DNA from: Desemzia sp. RIT 804 | GTDB lineage: Bacteria; Bacillota; Bacilli; Lactobacillales; Carnobacteriaceae | Reading direction: 5' to 3' | NCBI RefSeq assembly: GCF_016892605.1 | Contig: NZ_JAFEMV010000003.1 | Span: 62,001 to 126,000 of the forward strand | Length of the DNA: 64,000 nucleotides | Part shown: positions 32,197 through 41,322 of the stretch, piece by piece | Layout of the letters: every line of letters starts with the position of its first letter | How positions within the stretch are numbered: position 1 is the first letter of the stretch | The notes under the pieces: generated by a model | Database searches by the model: none | What the model saw: only the letters and a program-made list of their open reading frames with translations | What the model was told of the DNA's origin: nothing | Position numbers and translations under genes: made by a program

Positions 32197-33660
32197 ATGA
32201 AGAATAAGAAAGAGGAATATCGTGCTTTAGCAACTAATATCATTCAACTAGTTGGGGGTGAAGAAAACATCGATAATGTCATCCATTGTGTGACACGCCT
32301 CCGCTTTTATTTGAAAGATGACACTGAGCCTAACGAAGAAGAACTAAATGAATTAAAAGGCGTTATGGGAGTGGTGAATGCTGGCGGGCAATATCAAGTG
32401 GTGGTCGGTCAAGCTGTCGAAGATATTCATAAAGAGGTCCTTTCACAATTAGGTATCTCTGATGACCAACCACAACACACAGAAACTACAACTGGTCTTT
32501 CTAAAAATAGTACTACTTTTGAAAAAATCAAACATAGTGGAAACCAGCTGATTGGTGTCATAACGGGTTCAGTGATGCCGATCATCAATATTCTAGCTGC
32601 TTCCGGTATCATTAAAAGTCTTTTGGCTGTATTGACTGCCTCAAATCTGGTGTCTGAAACAAGTAGTGCTTATTTGATCATTAGCGCCATGGCTGATGCT
32701 GTCTTTTACTTCTTACCTATAATGATCGGGTTTAACGCTGCTAAACGCTTAGGCGGAAATCCTCTGTTAACAGCAGTAATTGGCGGTGTCATTATTCATC
32801 CGACCGTTCTTGAAGCAGCAAATAACGGTCTGAACATTTTATCTATTGGGACATTTAGTTTTCCTTATGTTGCTTATACGTATTCCATTTTCCCAATGAT
32901 ATTAGCTGCTTGGCTGGTAAAAAAATTAGAAACTTGGCTGAAAAACTGGGTCCCTACATATATCCAAGCGATTTTTGTCCCGATCGTTACTATTGGAGTT
33001 GTAGCCTCGATCACCTTTTTGATCACCGGACCCGTCATTACTTGGCTCTCTTTAGGCCTAGCGAATGGTCTTCAATCCTTACTAAGCTTGAATGCTCCTA
33101 TTTTCGGAGCTGTTATTAACGGTTTTTACCAATTGCTGGTTATTTTCGGTTTGCATTGGGGAATCATCCCTATCTATGTCAACGACTTTGCAACTTTAGG
33201 GTATAGTTATTTGTCAGCGATGGTGAGCGTAACGATCGTTGCACAAGGCGGAGCAGCCCTAGCAGTAGCAGTAAAATCAAAGAAACAAGATATAAAGGAA
33301 TTAGGCTATGCAGGAGCTGTCTCCGCTTTTTGCGGTATTACTGAACCGGCGATTTATGGAATCAATTTACGTTTCCGCAGACCTTTTTTATGTGCAAGTA
33401 TCGCTAGTGCCGTTGGTGGATTCCTTACTGGTATATTCAATGTAAATATGTGGAGTATTATCGGATCCATTATTGGACTACCTTCTTTCATCGATCCTGA
33501 AAACGGCATAACAGCTAACTTTTGGTATGCTATCCTTGTAACAGCTGTGACGTTGTTTTTATCATTTGCTCTTACTTATCTCTGGGGATACAAAGACACA
33601 ATGAAAATGCATGCAAAACGCAGCAAACCTAAAAATCCAGCAAAAGAAAGACTAGCTTAA
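32197..33660 (+). CDS. PTS transporter subunit IIBC, glucoside/trehalose type
   Basis: A 487-residue EIIBC permease. EIIB (about 1-85) has the phospho-Cys in NVIHCVTRLRFYL; EIIC follows after a Thr/Ser-rich linker, with VISAFCGITEPAIYGINL-like sequence GAVSAFCGITEPAIYG and about ten spans. There is no EIIA domain, so a shared glucose-type EIIA is needed. Ribosome site AAGGAG precedes the ATG. No hydrolase gene is adjacent; the upstream DNA is decayed, and a partner gene may have been lost. Substrate is not clear; trehalose and beta-glucoside permeases have this layout. Confidence 0.88.
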   Translation: MKNKKEEYRALATNIIQLVGGEENIDNVIHCVTRLRFYLKDDTEPNEEELNELKGVMGVVNAGGQYQVVVGQAVEDIHKEVLSQLGISDDQPQHTETTTGLSKNSTTFEKIKHSGNQLIGVITGSVMPIINILAASGIIKSLLAVLTASNLVSETSSAYLIISAMADAVFYFLPIMIGFNAAKRLGGNPLLTAVIGGVIIHPTVLEAANNGLNILSIGTFSFPYVAYTYSIFPMILAAWLVKKLETWLKNWVPTYIQAIFVPIVTIGVVASITFLITGPVITWLSLGLANGLQSLLSLNAPIFGAVINGFYQLLVIFGLHWGIIPIYVNDFATLGYSYLSAMVSVTIVAQGGAALAVAVKSKKQDIKELGYAGAVSAFCGITEPAIYGINLRFRRPFLCASIASAVGGFLTGIFNVNMWSIIGSIIGLPSFIDPENGITANFWYAILVTAVTLFLSFALTYLWGYKDTMKMHAKRSKPKNPAKERLA

Positions 33661-33730
33661 CTTACAAATGTGGTTAAGAAAAACAAGCAGCCTTTTCTTA
33701 TTAATTTGATGACATTTTTAACCGTATTTC

Positions 33731-33811
33731 AAAAGCCCATTATGAGGAAAAACACCTCATAATGGGCTTTTTACTTATAGGTATATGGTCAGAATTTTGT
33801 CTCGCTCTTAC
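33731..33811. repeat. Dispersed hairpin repeat, shortened copy C, acting as terminator
   Basis: AAAAGCCCATTATGAGG (33731-33747) and CCTCATAATGGGCTTTTT (33755-33772) form a perfect terminator between the convergent PTS and codA genes. It is followed by TTATAGGTATATGGTCAG and TTTTGTCTCGCTC, which match copies A and B. Compared with these, about 60 bases are missing on this side. Confidence 0.7.
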
Positions 33812-33824
33812 CTTCAAACTTACT

Positions 33825-35096
33825 TCATCGGCTGAATTGCACAGGTTCCTCAAATTCATCAACCAAGGTCCATGTTTCGCTTAGTTTAGTTTCTGCAATT
33901 TTTTCGCCGTGTCTGTAAGAGTAGCGGACCGGTACTTGTCTGCGGATAGCTTCATATTCATTCTCAGCTGGCAACACAATAAAATCAGCCGGCTTGCCTT
34001 CTTCAATACCGTAACGTTCTTCAATGTGCAAGGTTTTCGCGCTATTGATCGTAATCAAATCCATAGCATTCATAATTTCTTCATAGCCTGTCAACTGAGT
34101 GGCGTGCAGTCCCATCAGCAGAACCTGCAGCATATTACCTGTTCCTAATGGGTACCATGGATCATAGATGTCGTCATGCCCGAAACAGACGGTTAAATCG
34201 GCTTCCAACAATTCTTTAACGCGTGTCAATCCCCGACGTTTCGGATAAGTATCAAACCGTCCTTGCAAGTGCATGTTGACCAACGGATTGGATACGAAAC
34301 GTATACCAGATAACTTAAGCAAGCGGAACAATTTAGACGTATACGCGTTGTTGTATGACCCCATTGCTGTGGTATGGCTAGCTGTTGTACGAGAACCCAT
34401 TCCTCTTTCATATGCTTCTTTTGCCACCACTTCGACAAAACGTGATTGTTCATCATCGATTTCATCACAGTGGATATCCACTAGACGATCATATTTTTCT
34501 GCCAGATCAAAAGCGATTTTAAGTGATTCTACTCCGTATTCTCTCGTGAACTCATAATGCGGGATGCCGCCTACTACATCAGCTCCCATTTTTAATGCTT
34601 CTTCCAGCAGTTCTTTTCCATTTGGATAAGATAAAATCCCTTCTTGAGGAAAGGCAACAAGTTGGATGTCGACATACGGTGACAACTCTTCTTTCACTTC
34701 CAACATTGCTTTTAAGGCTGTCAAATTAGGATCTGTCACGTCCACATGCGTGCGTACATATTGTATTCCTTGAGCTATCTGCCATTGCAGGGCTTTTTTT
34801 GCACGCGTCTTAACGTCTTCATGCGTTAGAGAAGCTTTGCGCTCAGACCAACGTTGGATACCTTCAAACAATGTTCCACTTTGATTCCATTCCGGCTCAC
34901 CTGCTGTCAAAGTTGTGTCTAAATGAATATGAGGTTCAATAAATGGCGGAAGCACTAACGAACCATTAACATCCAATACATCCATTGTTTTTTCTACGAT
35001 TTCTGATTGTGGTTCAATACCGATAAACATTCCATTTTCTATGGTAATTTGCCAGAGACCTTTTTTTCCTCTTAATGCTGCATTTTGAATAATCAT
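33825..35096 (-). CDS. codA: Cytosine deaminase (amidohydrolase)
   Basis: Deaminates cytosine to uracil for pyrimidine salvage. The 423-residue amidohydrolase has the metal-binding motif [10 protein letters not shown], the second-site [27 protein letters not shown] and [14 protein letters not shown], all as in CodA; the opening [13 protein letters not shown] also matches. I prefer the ATG at 35096, 12 bases after AAGGAG; a start at 35129 would overlap codB. It is second in codBA behind a PyrR attenuator. Confidence 0.92.
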   Translation of the reverse strand: MIIQNAALRGKKGLWQITIENGMFIGIEPQSEIVEKTMDVLDVNGSLVLPPFIEPHIHLDTTLTAGEPEWNQSGTLFEGIQRWSERKASLTHEDVKTRAKKALQWQIAQGIQYVRTHVDVTDPNLTALKAMLEVKEELSPYVDIQLVAFPQEGILSYPNGKELLEEALKMGADVVGGIPHYEFTREYGVESLKIAFDLAEKYDRLVDIHCDEIDDEQSRFVEVVAKEAYERGMGSRTTASHTTAMGSYNNAYTSKLFRLLKLSGIRFVSNPLVNMHLQGRFDTYPKRRGLTRVKELLEADLTVCFGHDDIYDPWYPLGTGNMLQVLLMGLHATQLTGYEEIMNAMDLITINSAKTLHIEERYGIEEGKPADFIVLPAENEYEAIRRQVPVRYSYRHGEKIAETKLSETWTLVDEFEEPVQFSR

Positions 35097-35112
35097 GTAT
35101 TCTGCACTCTCC

Positions 35113-36363
35113 TTAATTATTTTTTTCAACTGTTAGTGCTGTCTTAGGTTTTGGCAGTTTCATCAACCCTGTATATACTATGGCTGTTCCGACTAGTGCA
35201 TTGAGCGGAGAGATCCCTGGTGCAAATTGAGCTAAAGCTACCCCTATAGCCCAAGCTAAAAGAGCTGTCCAGTTGATTGGTACAAAAGTTGCTTCTTCAA
35301 ACTTAGTATAGTTGCGGCGTTTTACAAAAAAGTAATCTGCAATAATGATTGCTCCGATCGAAGGAATAGCAGCACTCAACAAGTTCAAAAAGCCCACAAA
35401 GTTATTGTACATCCACATAGCCAAGACGGTTCCAACGATTCCGTTCACGAAAACCCAGAATTTTTTAGATATTTTCGTAATATTGGCAAACCCTAAGCCA
35501 GAAGCGTAAAGTGCATTATCATTAGTTGTCCAGATATTCAGCGCCAGTACTAAAATTGCCGGTATTGTCAGTCCTTGCAAGAATAGGACTTCTGAGATAT
35601 CTGAAAGTCCGTAAACCATTGCTCCCACTGCTCCAAATAAGAACATCAGCGAGTTGCCTAAGAAGAAAGCTGTTGAAGTAGCCCCGACAGCAGAACGCGA
35701 TGTTTTTGCAAAGCGAGCAAAGTCAGCTGTTAATGTCCCGCCGCTGATAAATGATCCAATACAGATCGTCAAAGCAGCTGACATGGTGAGGCTTGATTGC
35801 GGTTCGTACTCAAAGAGAGCTGACAAACCGCCCAGGAATCGGCCTGCTTCGATAGCGGAATAGCTTCCTAAAATAGCAACTAAAGGAACAGCTATAAAAC
35901 TTAAGATCACAAGCGATTTCATCCCATAAAGAGAAGCCAATGTGATCATGAGCCCAAAGATGAAAATCAATAAATAACTGTTCCAGCCCATTTCTTTTGC
36001 GATCGGAACGGCGAACATTGCCACACCGACTCCAAACCAGCCAACTTGTGTAAAGCCCAATAAGAAAGACGGTAAGTATGAACCCTTCTCACCAAACGAG
36101 TACTTAGCCAACAAGTGGGTAGACAAACCCGTTTTAGCTGCAATATGTGCCAATGCACCTGTATAAAGACAAAGTGCCAAATTTCCCAAGAAAATGACGA
36201 GCAAAAATTGCGAGAAGGTTAAATTCAGTCCTAACTGTCCTCCTGCTAACATACTGGCTGAGAAAAAGGTAAAACCCAGCATTACCGCCATTGTTTTTGC
36301 AAAAGAATTACGGTTCGATTGCGGTACCGTTTGTAATGAAAACTCTGTGTCGATTTTCTTCAT
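35113..36363 (-). CDS. codB: Cytosine permease
   Basis: A 416-residue NCS1-family transporter with twelve likely spans. Recognisable parts are [23 protein letters not shown] at the start as continuous spans, the [16 protein letters not shown] loop and FINLLS-like [15 protein letters not shown]. The ATG at 36363 follows GGGAGG; a frame to 36426 runs into the terminator hairpin. With codA it takes up and deaminates cytosine. The PyrR leader upstream ties expression to pyrimidine levels. Confidence 0.92.
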   Translation of the reverse strand: MKKIDTEFSLQTVPQSNRNSFAKTMAVMLGFTFFSASMLAGGQLGLNLTFSQFLLVIFLGNLALCLYTGALAHIAAKTGLSTHLLAKYSFGEKGSYLPSFLLGFTQVGWFGVGVAMFAVPIAKEMGWNSYLLIFIFGLMITLASLYGMKSLVILSFIAVPLVAILGSYSAIEAGRFLGGLSALFEYEPQSSLTMSAALTICIGSFISGGTLTADFARFAKTSRSAVGATSTAFFLGNSLMFLFGAVGAMVYGLSDISEVLFLQGLTIPAILVLALNIWTTNDNALYASGLGFANITKISKKFWVFVNGIVGTVLAMWMYNNFVGFLNLLSAAIPSIGAIIIADYFFVKRRNYTKFEEATFVPINWTALLAWAIGVALAQFAPGISPLNALVGTAIVYTGLMKLPKPKTALTVEKNN

Positions 36364-36400
36364 TTTGTTTCCTCCCATTTCTATGGGTACCGAAAAGCAT

Positions 36401-36535
36401 AAAAAAGACTGATCATCAGATTTCACCTGACAATCAGCCTCTTTTTAAATATAGGAAAATATGGCATGTACAATTGTACACACTACTCCCGTATTCTTTT
36501 TTCCGCTTCCTTGTCAGTCTCTCTGGACTGATTTA
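36401..36535 (-). promoter_or_regulatory. PyrR-binding attenuator of codBA
   Basis: The minus strand has TCAGTCCAGAGAGACTGA (36514-36531), a hairpin with the PyrR loop consensus TCCAGAGAGRCT. Downstream, AGGCTGATTGTCAG and CTGATGATCAGTCT (36406-36440) form a fully paired 14-bp terminator followed by TTTTTT, about 40 bases before codB. By analogy with pyr operons, PyrR-UMP would hold the binding loop and favour termination. A palindrome TGTACAATTGTACA lies between (36467-36480) and may belong to the antiterminator. Confidence 0.85.
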
Positions 36536-36609
36536 AAGGTACCTGTTATTTGATTACACTTATTATTCCAGAAAAGGTTTTCTCTGTCAATCAAAAAAAT
36601 GACTCGACT

Positions 36610-37830
36610 TTATTCTCCTTTCACTAGATAATCTTCAGCGATCGCCAAAAAGGCTCTTCCTGCTCGCAGCATAGTCATTTCATCAATGTTAAAGCGGGGA
36701 TGATGATGCGGAAAGGTTGCTTCCAATTCTTCATTGCCTCCACCGACATTGAAGAAGGTTCCTGGTTTCACTTTTAAGAAATAACCGAAATCTTCACCAC
36801 CCATAGTAGGTTCACGCTCAATCACTTCACTTTCACCAAATTTCCCCTTCATAACCTCTACAAAACGAGCAGTTTCTTTAGGATGATTATAGACGGAATC
36901 ATATCCCTTCGTGTAGACACATTCGGATGTTCCATGATACATAGCAGTGATGTTATCAGCCATTACTTTCATTTCTTGTTGAATGAGGTCCCTTGTCTCC
37001 TCCTGATAAGTACGTACTGTTCCTTTAATAACTGCAGTATCCGCAATGATATTATTTGCTTCCCCGCCTGCATGGACAGCTGCGACAGTGACTACGGCTG
37101 GATGAAGAGGATTGATGACACGACTCACCAATGTTTGCAGAGCTTCTACGATTTTAGTGGCAATAATGACCGAGTCAACCGTATCGTGCGGATAAGCTCC
37201 ATGTCCCCCTTTTCCTTGAATACGGATCTCGAAGAAATCTGCCGCTGCCATAGCATATCCGCTCACGTAAGCAATCTTTCCAGTTGGAACCGAAGACTGT
37301 ACGTGTTGACCAAATACATAATCCACACCTTCCATCGCTCCAGCTTCCACCATACTCTTTGCTCCGCCTGGCAGCACTTCTTCGGCATTTTGGTGCAACA
37401 ATACAATCTCTCCATGCAAATCGTCTTTATGATTGTTTAATACTTTAGCAACGCTGAGTAAGGTCGCTGTATGTGAATCGTGTCCACAAGCATGCATAAC
37501 ACCTGGGTTTTGAGATTTATATGCAACCTCGTTTTCTTCTTGGATACGCAATGCATCAAAGTCAGCTCGAAAAGCGAGTGTCGGTCCAGGTTGAGCACCT
37601 TTTATTTTTGCAACGATTCCATAGCCGTTTCCAACATTTTCCTTAATATCCGTTATGCCATAGGATTTCAGCTGTTCCACGATAAATGATGCCGTTTCTT
37701 TTTCTTCAAATGACGGTTCAGGATATTGATGAAGGTAACGTCTCACTTTCACAGTTTCTTGATAATTGTTCTCCAATTCTTTTTCCCATACAGTATATTG
37801 TGTCTTTTCTTTCACGGTGCTGTTTTCCAT
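36610..37830 (-). CDS. M20 family amidohydrolase / aminoacylase
   Basis: A 406-residue M20D peptidase, the group of aminoacylases and hippurate hydrolases. Metal-binding motifs are MHACGHDSHTATLL and LLHQNAEEVLPGGA, with GGEDFGYFL and FPHHHPRFNIDE near the end; the lid domain lies between about residues 195 and 310. It removes acyl groups from, or hydrolyses, small amide-linked amino acids. It is last in the peptide-transport operon (28 bases after the second ATPase gene), which suggests it processes imported peptides or acyl-amino acids. Confidence 0.9.
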   Translation of the reverse strand: MENSTVKEKTQYTVWEKELENNYQETVKVRRYLHQYPEPSFEEKETASFIVEQLKSYGITDIKENVGNGYGIVAKIKGAQPGPTLAFRADFDALRIQEENEVAYKSQNPGVMHACGHDSHTATLLSVAKVLNNHKDDLHGEIVLLHQNAEEVLPGGAKSMVEAGAMEGVDYVFGQHVQSSVPTGKIAYVSGYAMAAADFFEIRIQGKGGHGAYPHDTVDSVIIATKIVEALQTLVSRVINPLHPAVVTVAAVHAGGEANNIIADTAVIKGTVRTYQEETRDLIQQEMKVMADNITAMYHGTSECVYTKGYDSVYNHPKETARFVEVMKGKFGESEVIEREPTMGGEDFGYFLKVKPGTFFNVGGGNEELEATFPHHHPRFNIDEMTMLRAGRAFLAIAEDYLVKGE

Positions 37831-37857
37831 ATCATCCCTGCTTTCAATTTATTTTTA

Positions 37858-38829
37858 TTAGACTGCCAAGGCCTTGAGCGTCAACTTTTCATATTTTTTC
37901 TTCAGGAAAGGAACTTCTTCTTTCTTACAGTAAACAAAATGTTCTGGAGCGATTTCGTAAAGCCCTACTCCCGTGTCGTCTTCATAATGATGAAAGTTTT
38001 CATCATAGCTGATACGTTTACGCTCGCGCTCTATTTCAGGATCCGGCATCGGAACAGCTGATAAAAGTGATTCTGTATAAGGATGCAACGGAAAATTGTA
38101 TAAGTCATTTGAAGGCGCAACTTCTAATAAACGACCGCCATTCATAACACCGATACGATCACTAATGTATTTCACCATCGATAAATCATGGGCAATAAAT
38201 AAACAGGTAAAGTTACGTTCCTCTTTGAGCTTCTTAAGGAGGTTAACGATTTGCGCTTGAATCGACACATCTAAAGCAGAGATCGCCTCATCGGCAATGA
38301 TAAAAGAGGGATCAACCGCCAATGCACGAGCGATTCCAACACGTTGGCACTGTCCGCCTGAAAACTCCCTTGGATAGCGGGTGGCATATTCCGGGCTGAG
38401 ACCAACCAGATTTAACAGTTCATATACTTGAGCTTGTTTTTCTTTTTGTTTCTTTACTAGGCCGTGAACTTCCAAACCTCCTCCGATAATTTCCATCACG
38501 GTTTTTCGCGGGTTCAAGGATGCATAAGGATCTTGAAACACCATTTGCATGGATTTACGGAAAGCACGGATGTCTTCTCGTTTCTTCAAATGTCCGATCT
38601 CCTTGCCGCTGAAATGAATTTCACCGGATGTAGCATCTTGGAGTTTTGCAATCAATTTCCCAGTGGTGGACTTTCCAGAGCCCGATTCGCCAACGAGACC
38701 AAACGTTTCTCCTTCATAGATATAGAAAGAAAGATCATTGACGGCCCGAACTTCTGCAGGTTTCCCTACATTAAAAACCTGATTCAGATTACTGATCTCC
38801 AATGCTTTTTTCCTCGGTTGTGCATTCAT
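37858..38829 (-). CDS. Oligopeptide ABC transporter ATP-binding protein OppF/DppF
   Basis: A 323-residue ATPase of a peptide importer. Walker A is GLVGESGSGKSTTGKL, signature FSGGQCQRVGIARAL, Walker B FIIADEAISALD; the oligopeptide C-terminal extension follows (LHPYTESLLSAVP). Its start overlaps the stop of the OppD gene by four bases. With OppD it energises the OppB/OppC pore in the membrane. Confidence 0.94.
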   Translation of the reverse strand: MNAQPRKKALEISNLNQVFNVGKPAEVRAVNDLSFYIYEGETFGLVGESGSGKSTTGKLIAKLQDATSGEIHFSGKEIGHLKKREDIRAFRKSMQMVFQDPYASLNPRKTVMEIIGGGLEVHGLVKKQKEKQAQVYELLNLVGLSPEYATRYPREFSGGQCQRVGIARALAVDPSFIIADEAISALDVSIQAQIVNLLKKLKEERNFTCLFIAHDLSMVKYISDRIGVMNGGRLLEVAPSNDLYNFPLHPYTESLLSAVPMPDPEIERERKRISYDENFHHYEDDTGVGLYEIAPEHFVYCKKEEVPFLKKKYEKLTLKALAV

Positions 38830-39881
38830 ACTTGTTCCCTCCTCATCAGTTTTTTATCAAACATTTCTCTGCGTCGCTGAATTTCAGCAGGCGGAGTTAC
38901 TTTTGGGGCTTCCGCATGTAAGAGCCAAGTTGCGGCGAAGTGAGTTTTAGATACAGGAAACACTTCAGGTTCTTTTTTAAAATCGATTTCCAGCGCATAA
39001 GCATTGCGTGGGGCAAATGCATCTCCGACTGGTGGATGAAGCAGGTTAGGAGGACTCCCCGGAATCGTATAAAGACCATGTTCGAGGTTTTCCAAAGTCG
39101 GCATCGAAGCCAGAAGTCCCCATGTATACGGATGCTGCGGATTGTAAAACAGTTCGTCCACTGTTCCCCACTCCACAAGTTTGCCAGCATACATTACAGC
39201 CACTCGATCTGCCATATTCGCTACTACACCCAAATCATGGGTGATAAAAATGATGGAAGTATTGATTTTTGTCTTCAATTCATTCATTAGTTCTAGAATT
39301 TGTGCTTGAATAGTCACATCCAACGCTGTTGTAGGTTCATCGGCAATCAAAATTTTAGGCTTACAAGCAAGTGCGATGGCAATCATGACTCTCTGCCGCA
39401 TCCCTCCAGAAAATTGATGAGGATAATGATTCATTCGGCTTTTTGTGTTCTTTACGCCCACCATCCCCAACATCTCTTCCGCTTGCTCCAGCGCTTCGCC
39501 CCAGCTAACAACCTGGTGCTGAATAATAGACTCTGCAATTTGCCTGCCCACTGTCATTGTGGGATTCAATGAGGTCATCGGATCTTGGAAGATAGTAGCG
39601 ATTTCTTTTCCTCTCACTTTCTGCATATCATCTTCATTCAGCTTCAACAAATCTTGCCCTTGATAGAGAATCTCACCGCCCTTGATGTGCGTATTTTTCT
39701 TACCTAGCAGTCCCATAACTGCCTGAGTGGAGACTGATTTACCAGAACCTGATTCTCCCACAATAGCCAGCGTTTCACCTTCATACAAATCAAAGTTTAC
39801 TCCTCTGACTGCATGTACTTCGCCGGCATAAGTCTGAAAAGAAATCTCTAGATTTTTGACTTCCAATATTTTTTTCCGCAT
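38826..39881 (-). CDS. Oligopeptide ABC transporter ATP-binding protein OppD/DppD
   Basis: A 351-residue ATPase. Walker A AIVGESGSGKSVSTQA, signature FSGGMRQRVMIAIAL, Walker B ILIADEPTTALDVT, and the C-terminal oligopeptide domain with QHPYTWGLLASMP. The family's four-cysteine iron-sulphur set at the C-terminus is not present. It follows the dipeptidase gene by 16 bases and overlaps the OppF gene. Confidence 0.94.
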   Translation of the reverse strand: MRKKILEVKNLEISFQTYAGEVHAVRGVNFDLYEGETLAIVGESGSGKSVSTQAVMGLLGKKNTHIKGGEILYQGQDLLKLNEDDMQKVRGKEIATIFQDPMTSLNPTMTVGRQIAESIIQHQVVSWGEALEQAEEMLGMVGVKNTKSRMNHYPHQFSGGMRQRVMIAIALACKPKILIADEPTTALDVTIQAQILELMNELKTKINTSIIFITHDLGVVANMADRVAVMYAGKLVEWGTVDELFYNPQHPYTWGLLASMPTLENLEHGLYTIPGSPPNLLHPPVGDAFAPRNAYALEIDFKKEPEVFPVSKTHFAATWLLHAEAPKVTPPAEIQRRREMFDKKLMRREQV

Positions 39882-39897
39882 GATTTACCCCCACTCT

Positions 39898-41289
39898 TTA
39901 ATTTTTTTCAATACCAAACACTTTTATAAGCTCTACCATGTGAGCAATATTTTGGTAAAAATCGTCCAATCTGATATTTTCATTTGGGGCGTGCGCTCCC
40001 GAATAAGCCCAACCTGCCCCTACACCGGCAATCGGTAAATGCAGGTATTTTTCAAATAATTCACTTGGGCCTGTACCTGCCATACTCGGAGATACAATGA
40101 CTGGATTTTCATCACCGTATACTTTTTTGGTTGAATTTACGACCGTTTCAATAAAAGGATCTTCTAAAGAGGTGCGCTGTGCTCCTTCTGCAGCAACCAT
40201 AGTCAGTGAAATGTCCCCATAGCCATGATTATCTAGATGCTGGCGGATAGAGTCGCGAATATGCTCCGGATCTTGCCCGGGTACAAGTCGACAATCTAAT
40301 TTCGCTTTGGCGTTTTTTGGCAATACAGTTTTGACGCCTGGTCCTGTATATCCGCTCGAAAACCCACAAACCGTCATGGTTGGAGAATAAGCTAAAGCTT
40401 CAGTGGGAGTCACATCGGTTCCTTCAGTAATGAACTTTCCTGATAGACCGTATTGCTCCTTCACTTCCTCTGCCTTGAAAGGTTGGTTGGCAGCAGCCTC
40501 CTTATCTTTCTTGGACAGAGGGGCTATTCCATCATAAAATCCTTCAACAACAATCTCGTTTTTCTCGTTCTTCATGGAAGACAAAGCATGAATCAATCGC
40601 CATGCTGGATTATCCGCAATGGCAGCTATCGAGGAATGGATATCAATGGCCGCCGTTGTGACCTCTAGATCGAAATAAGCAATGCCTTTCATCCCTGCGC
40701 TTACGACATAATTTTCATATTTATCTTTTGACCCAGCTTCCCAGATACATGCATCAGCTTGAAACAGATCAGCGTATTTCTCGATATACAAACCTAGATT
40801 TGGACTTCCGATCTCTTCTTCTCCTTCCAAGAGAAACTTCACATTGCAGGGGAAACCATCTTTTGATTCTTTCAAAATAGATAAAGCATTCAAACGAGCC
40901 ATGAAATTGGCTTTATTATCAGATACACCACGTACGTATAACGTATTATCGCGAACAGTAGGTTCAAACGGTTCCGTATGCCACTCCTCTAATGGATCTG
41001 CAGGCTGCACATCATAATGGTTGTAGAATAATAACGTCCGGTCGCTATTTCCACTCGAAGAAGCTGGGAAATAACCATAAATGACTGGATGACCACCCAA
41101 GTCATCCAACACCTTAACTTCTCCGCCTGTTTGTTCAATCAGGCCTTTCACATAGGCTACTGTTTCTGGAATTTGTTTGTGTTCTGTAGAAACAGACTCT
41201 AGCCTTAAATAATCGTAAAATTCATCCTTACGAACCTCTGCCATATGTCTAGCTTCTTCTATTGCTTTTGTATTTTGAGTTACTGTCAT
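39898..41289 (-). CDS. M20 family dipeptidase
   Basis: A 463-residue M20 dipeptidase of the carnosinase/PepV-like group. First metal ligand motif is LLFYNHYDVQPADP, the catalytic Glu with bridging Asp partner is in LLEGEEEIGSPNLG, and SMAGTGPSELF and GAHAPNENIRLDD complete the site. A dimerisation lid is inserted at about 200-320. Placed inside the transporter operon, between the binding-protein and ATPase genes, it would split imported dipeptides in the cytoplasm. Confidence 0.92.
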   Translation of the reverse strand: MTVTQNTKAIEEARHMAEVRKDEFYDYLRLESVSTEHKQIPETVAYVKGLIEQTGGEVKVLDDLGGHPVIYGYFPASSSGNSDRTLLFYNHYDVQPADPLEEWHTEPFEPTVRDNTLYVRGVSDNKANFMARLNALSILKESKDGFPCNVKFLLEGEEEIGSPNLGLYIEKYADLFQADACIWEAGSKDKYENYVVSAGMKGIAYFDLEVTTAAIDIHSSIAAIADNPAWRLIHALSSMKNEKNEIVVEGFYDGIAPLSKKDKEAAANQPFKAEEVKEQYGLSGKFITEGTDVTPTEALAYSPTMTVCGFSSGYTGPGVKTVLPKNAKAKLDCRLVPGQDPEHIRDSIRQHLDNHGYGDISLTMVAAEGAQRTSLEDPFIETVVNSTKKVYGDENPVIVSPSMAGTGPSELFEKYLHLPIAGVGAGWAYSGAHAPNENIRLDDFYQNIAHMVELIKVFGIEKN

Positions 41290-41322
41290 TATTTTTTTCC
41301 CCTCTCAGTTGGTTAGTACCGT

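Noticed and set aside
32127-32207. Twenty-six-codon frame overlapping the PTS IIBC start, considered as a third leader peptide
   Set aside because: No ribosome site, no run of one amino-acid class, and no terminator between it and the PTS gene.
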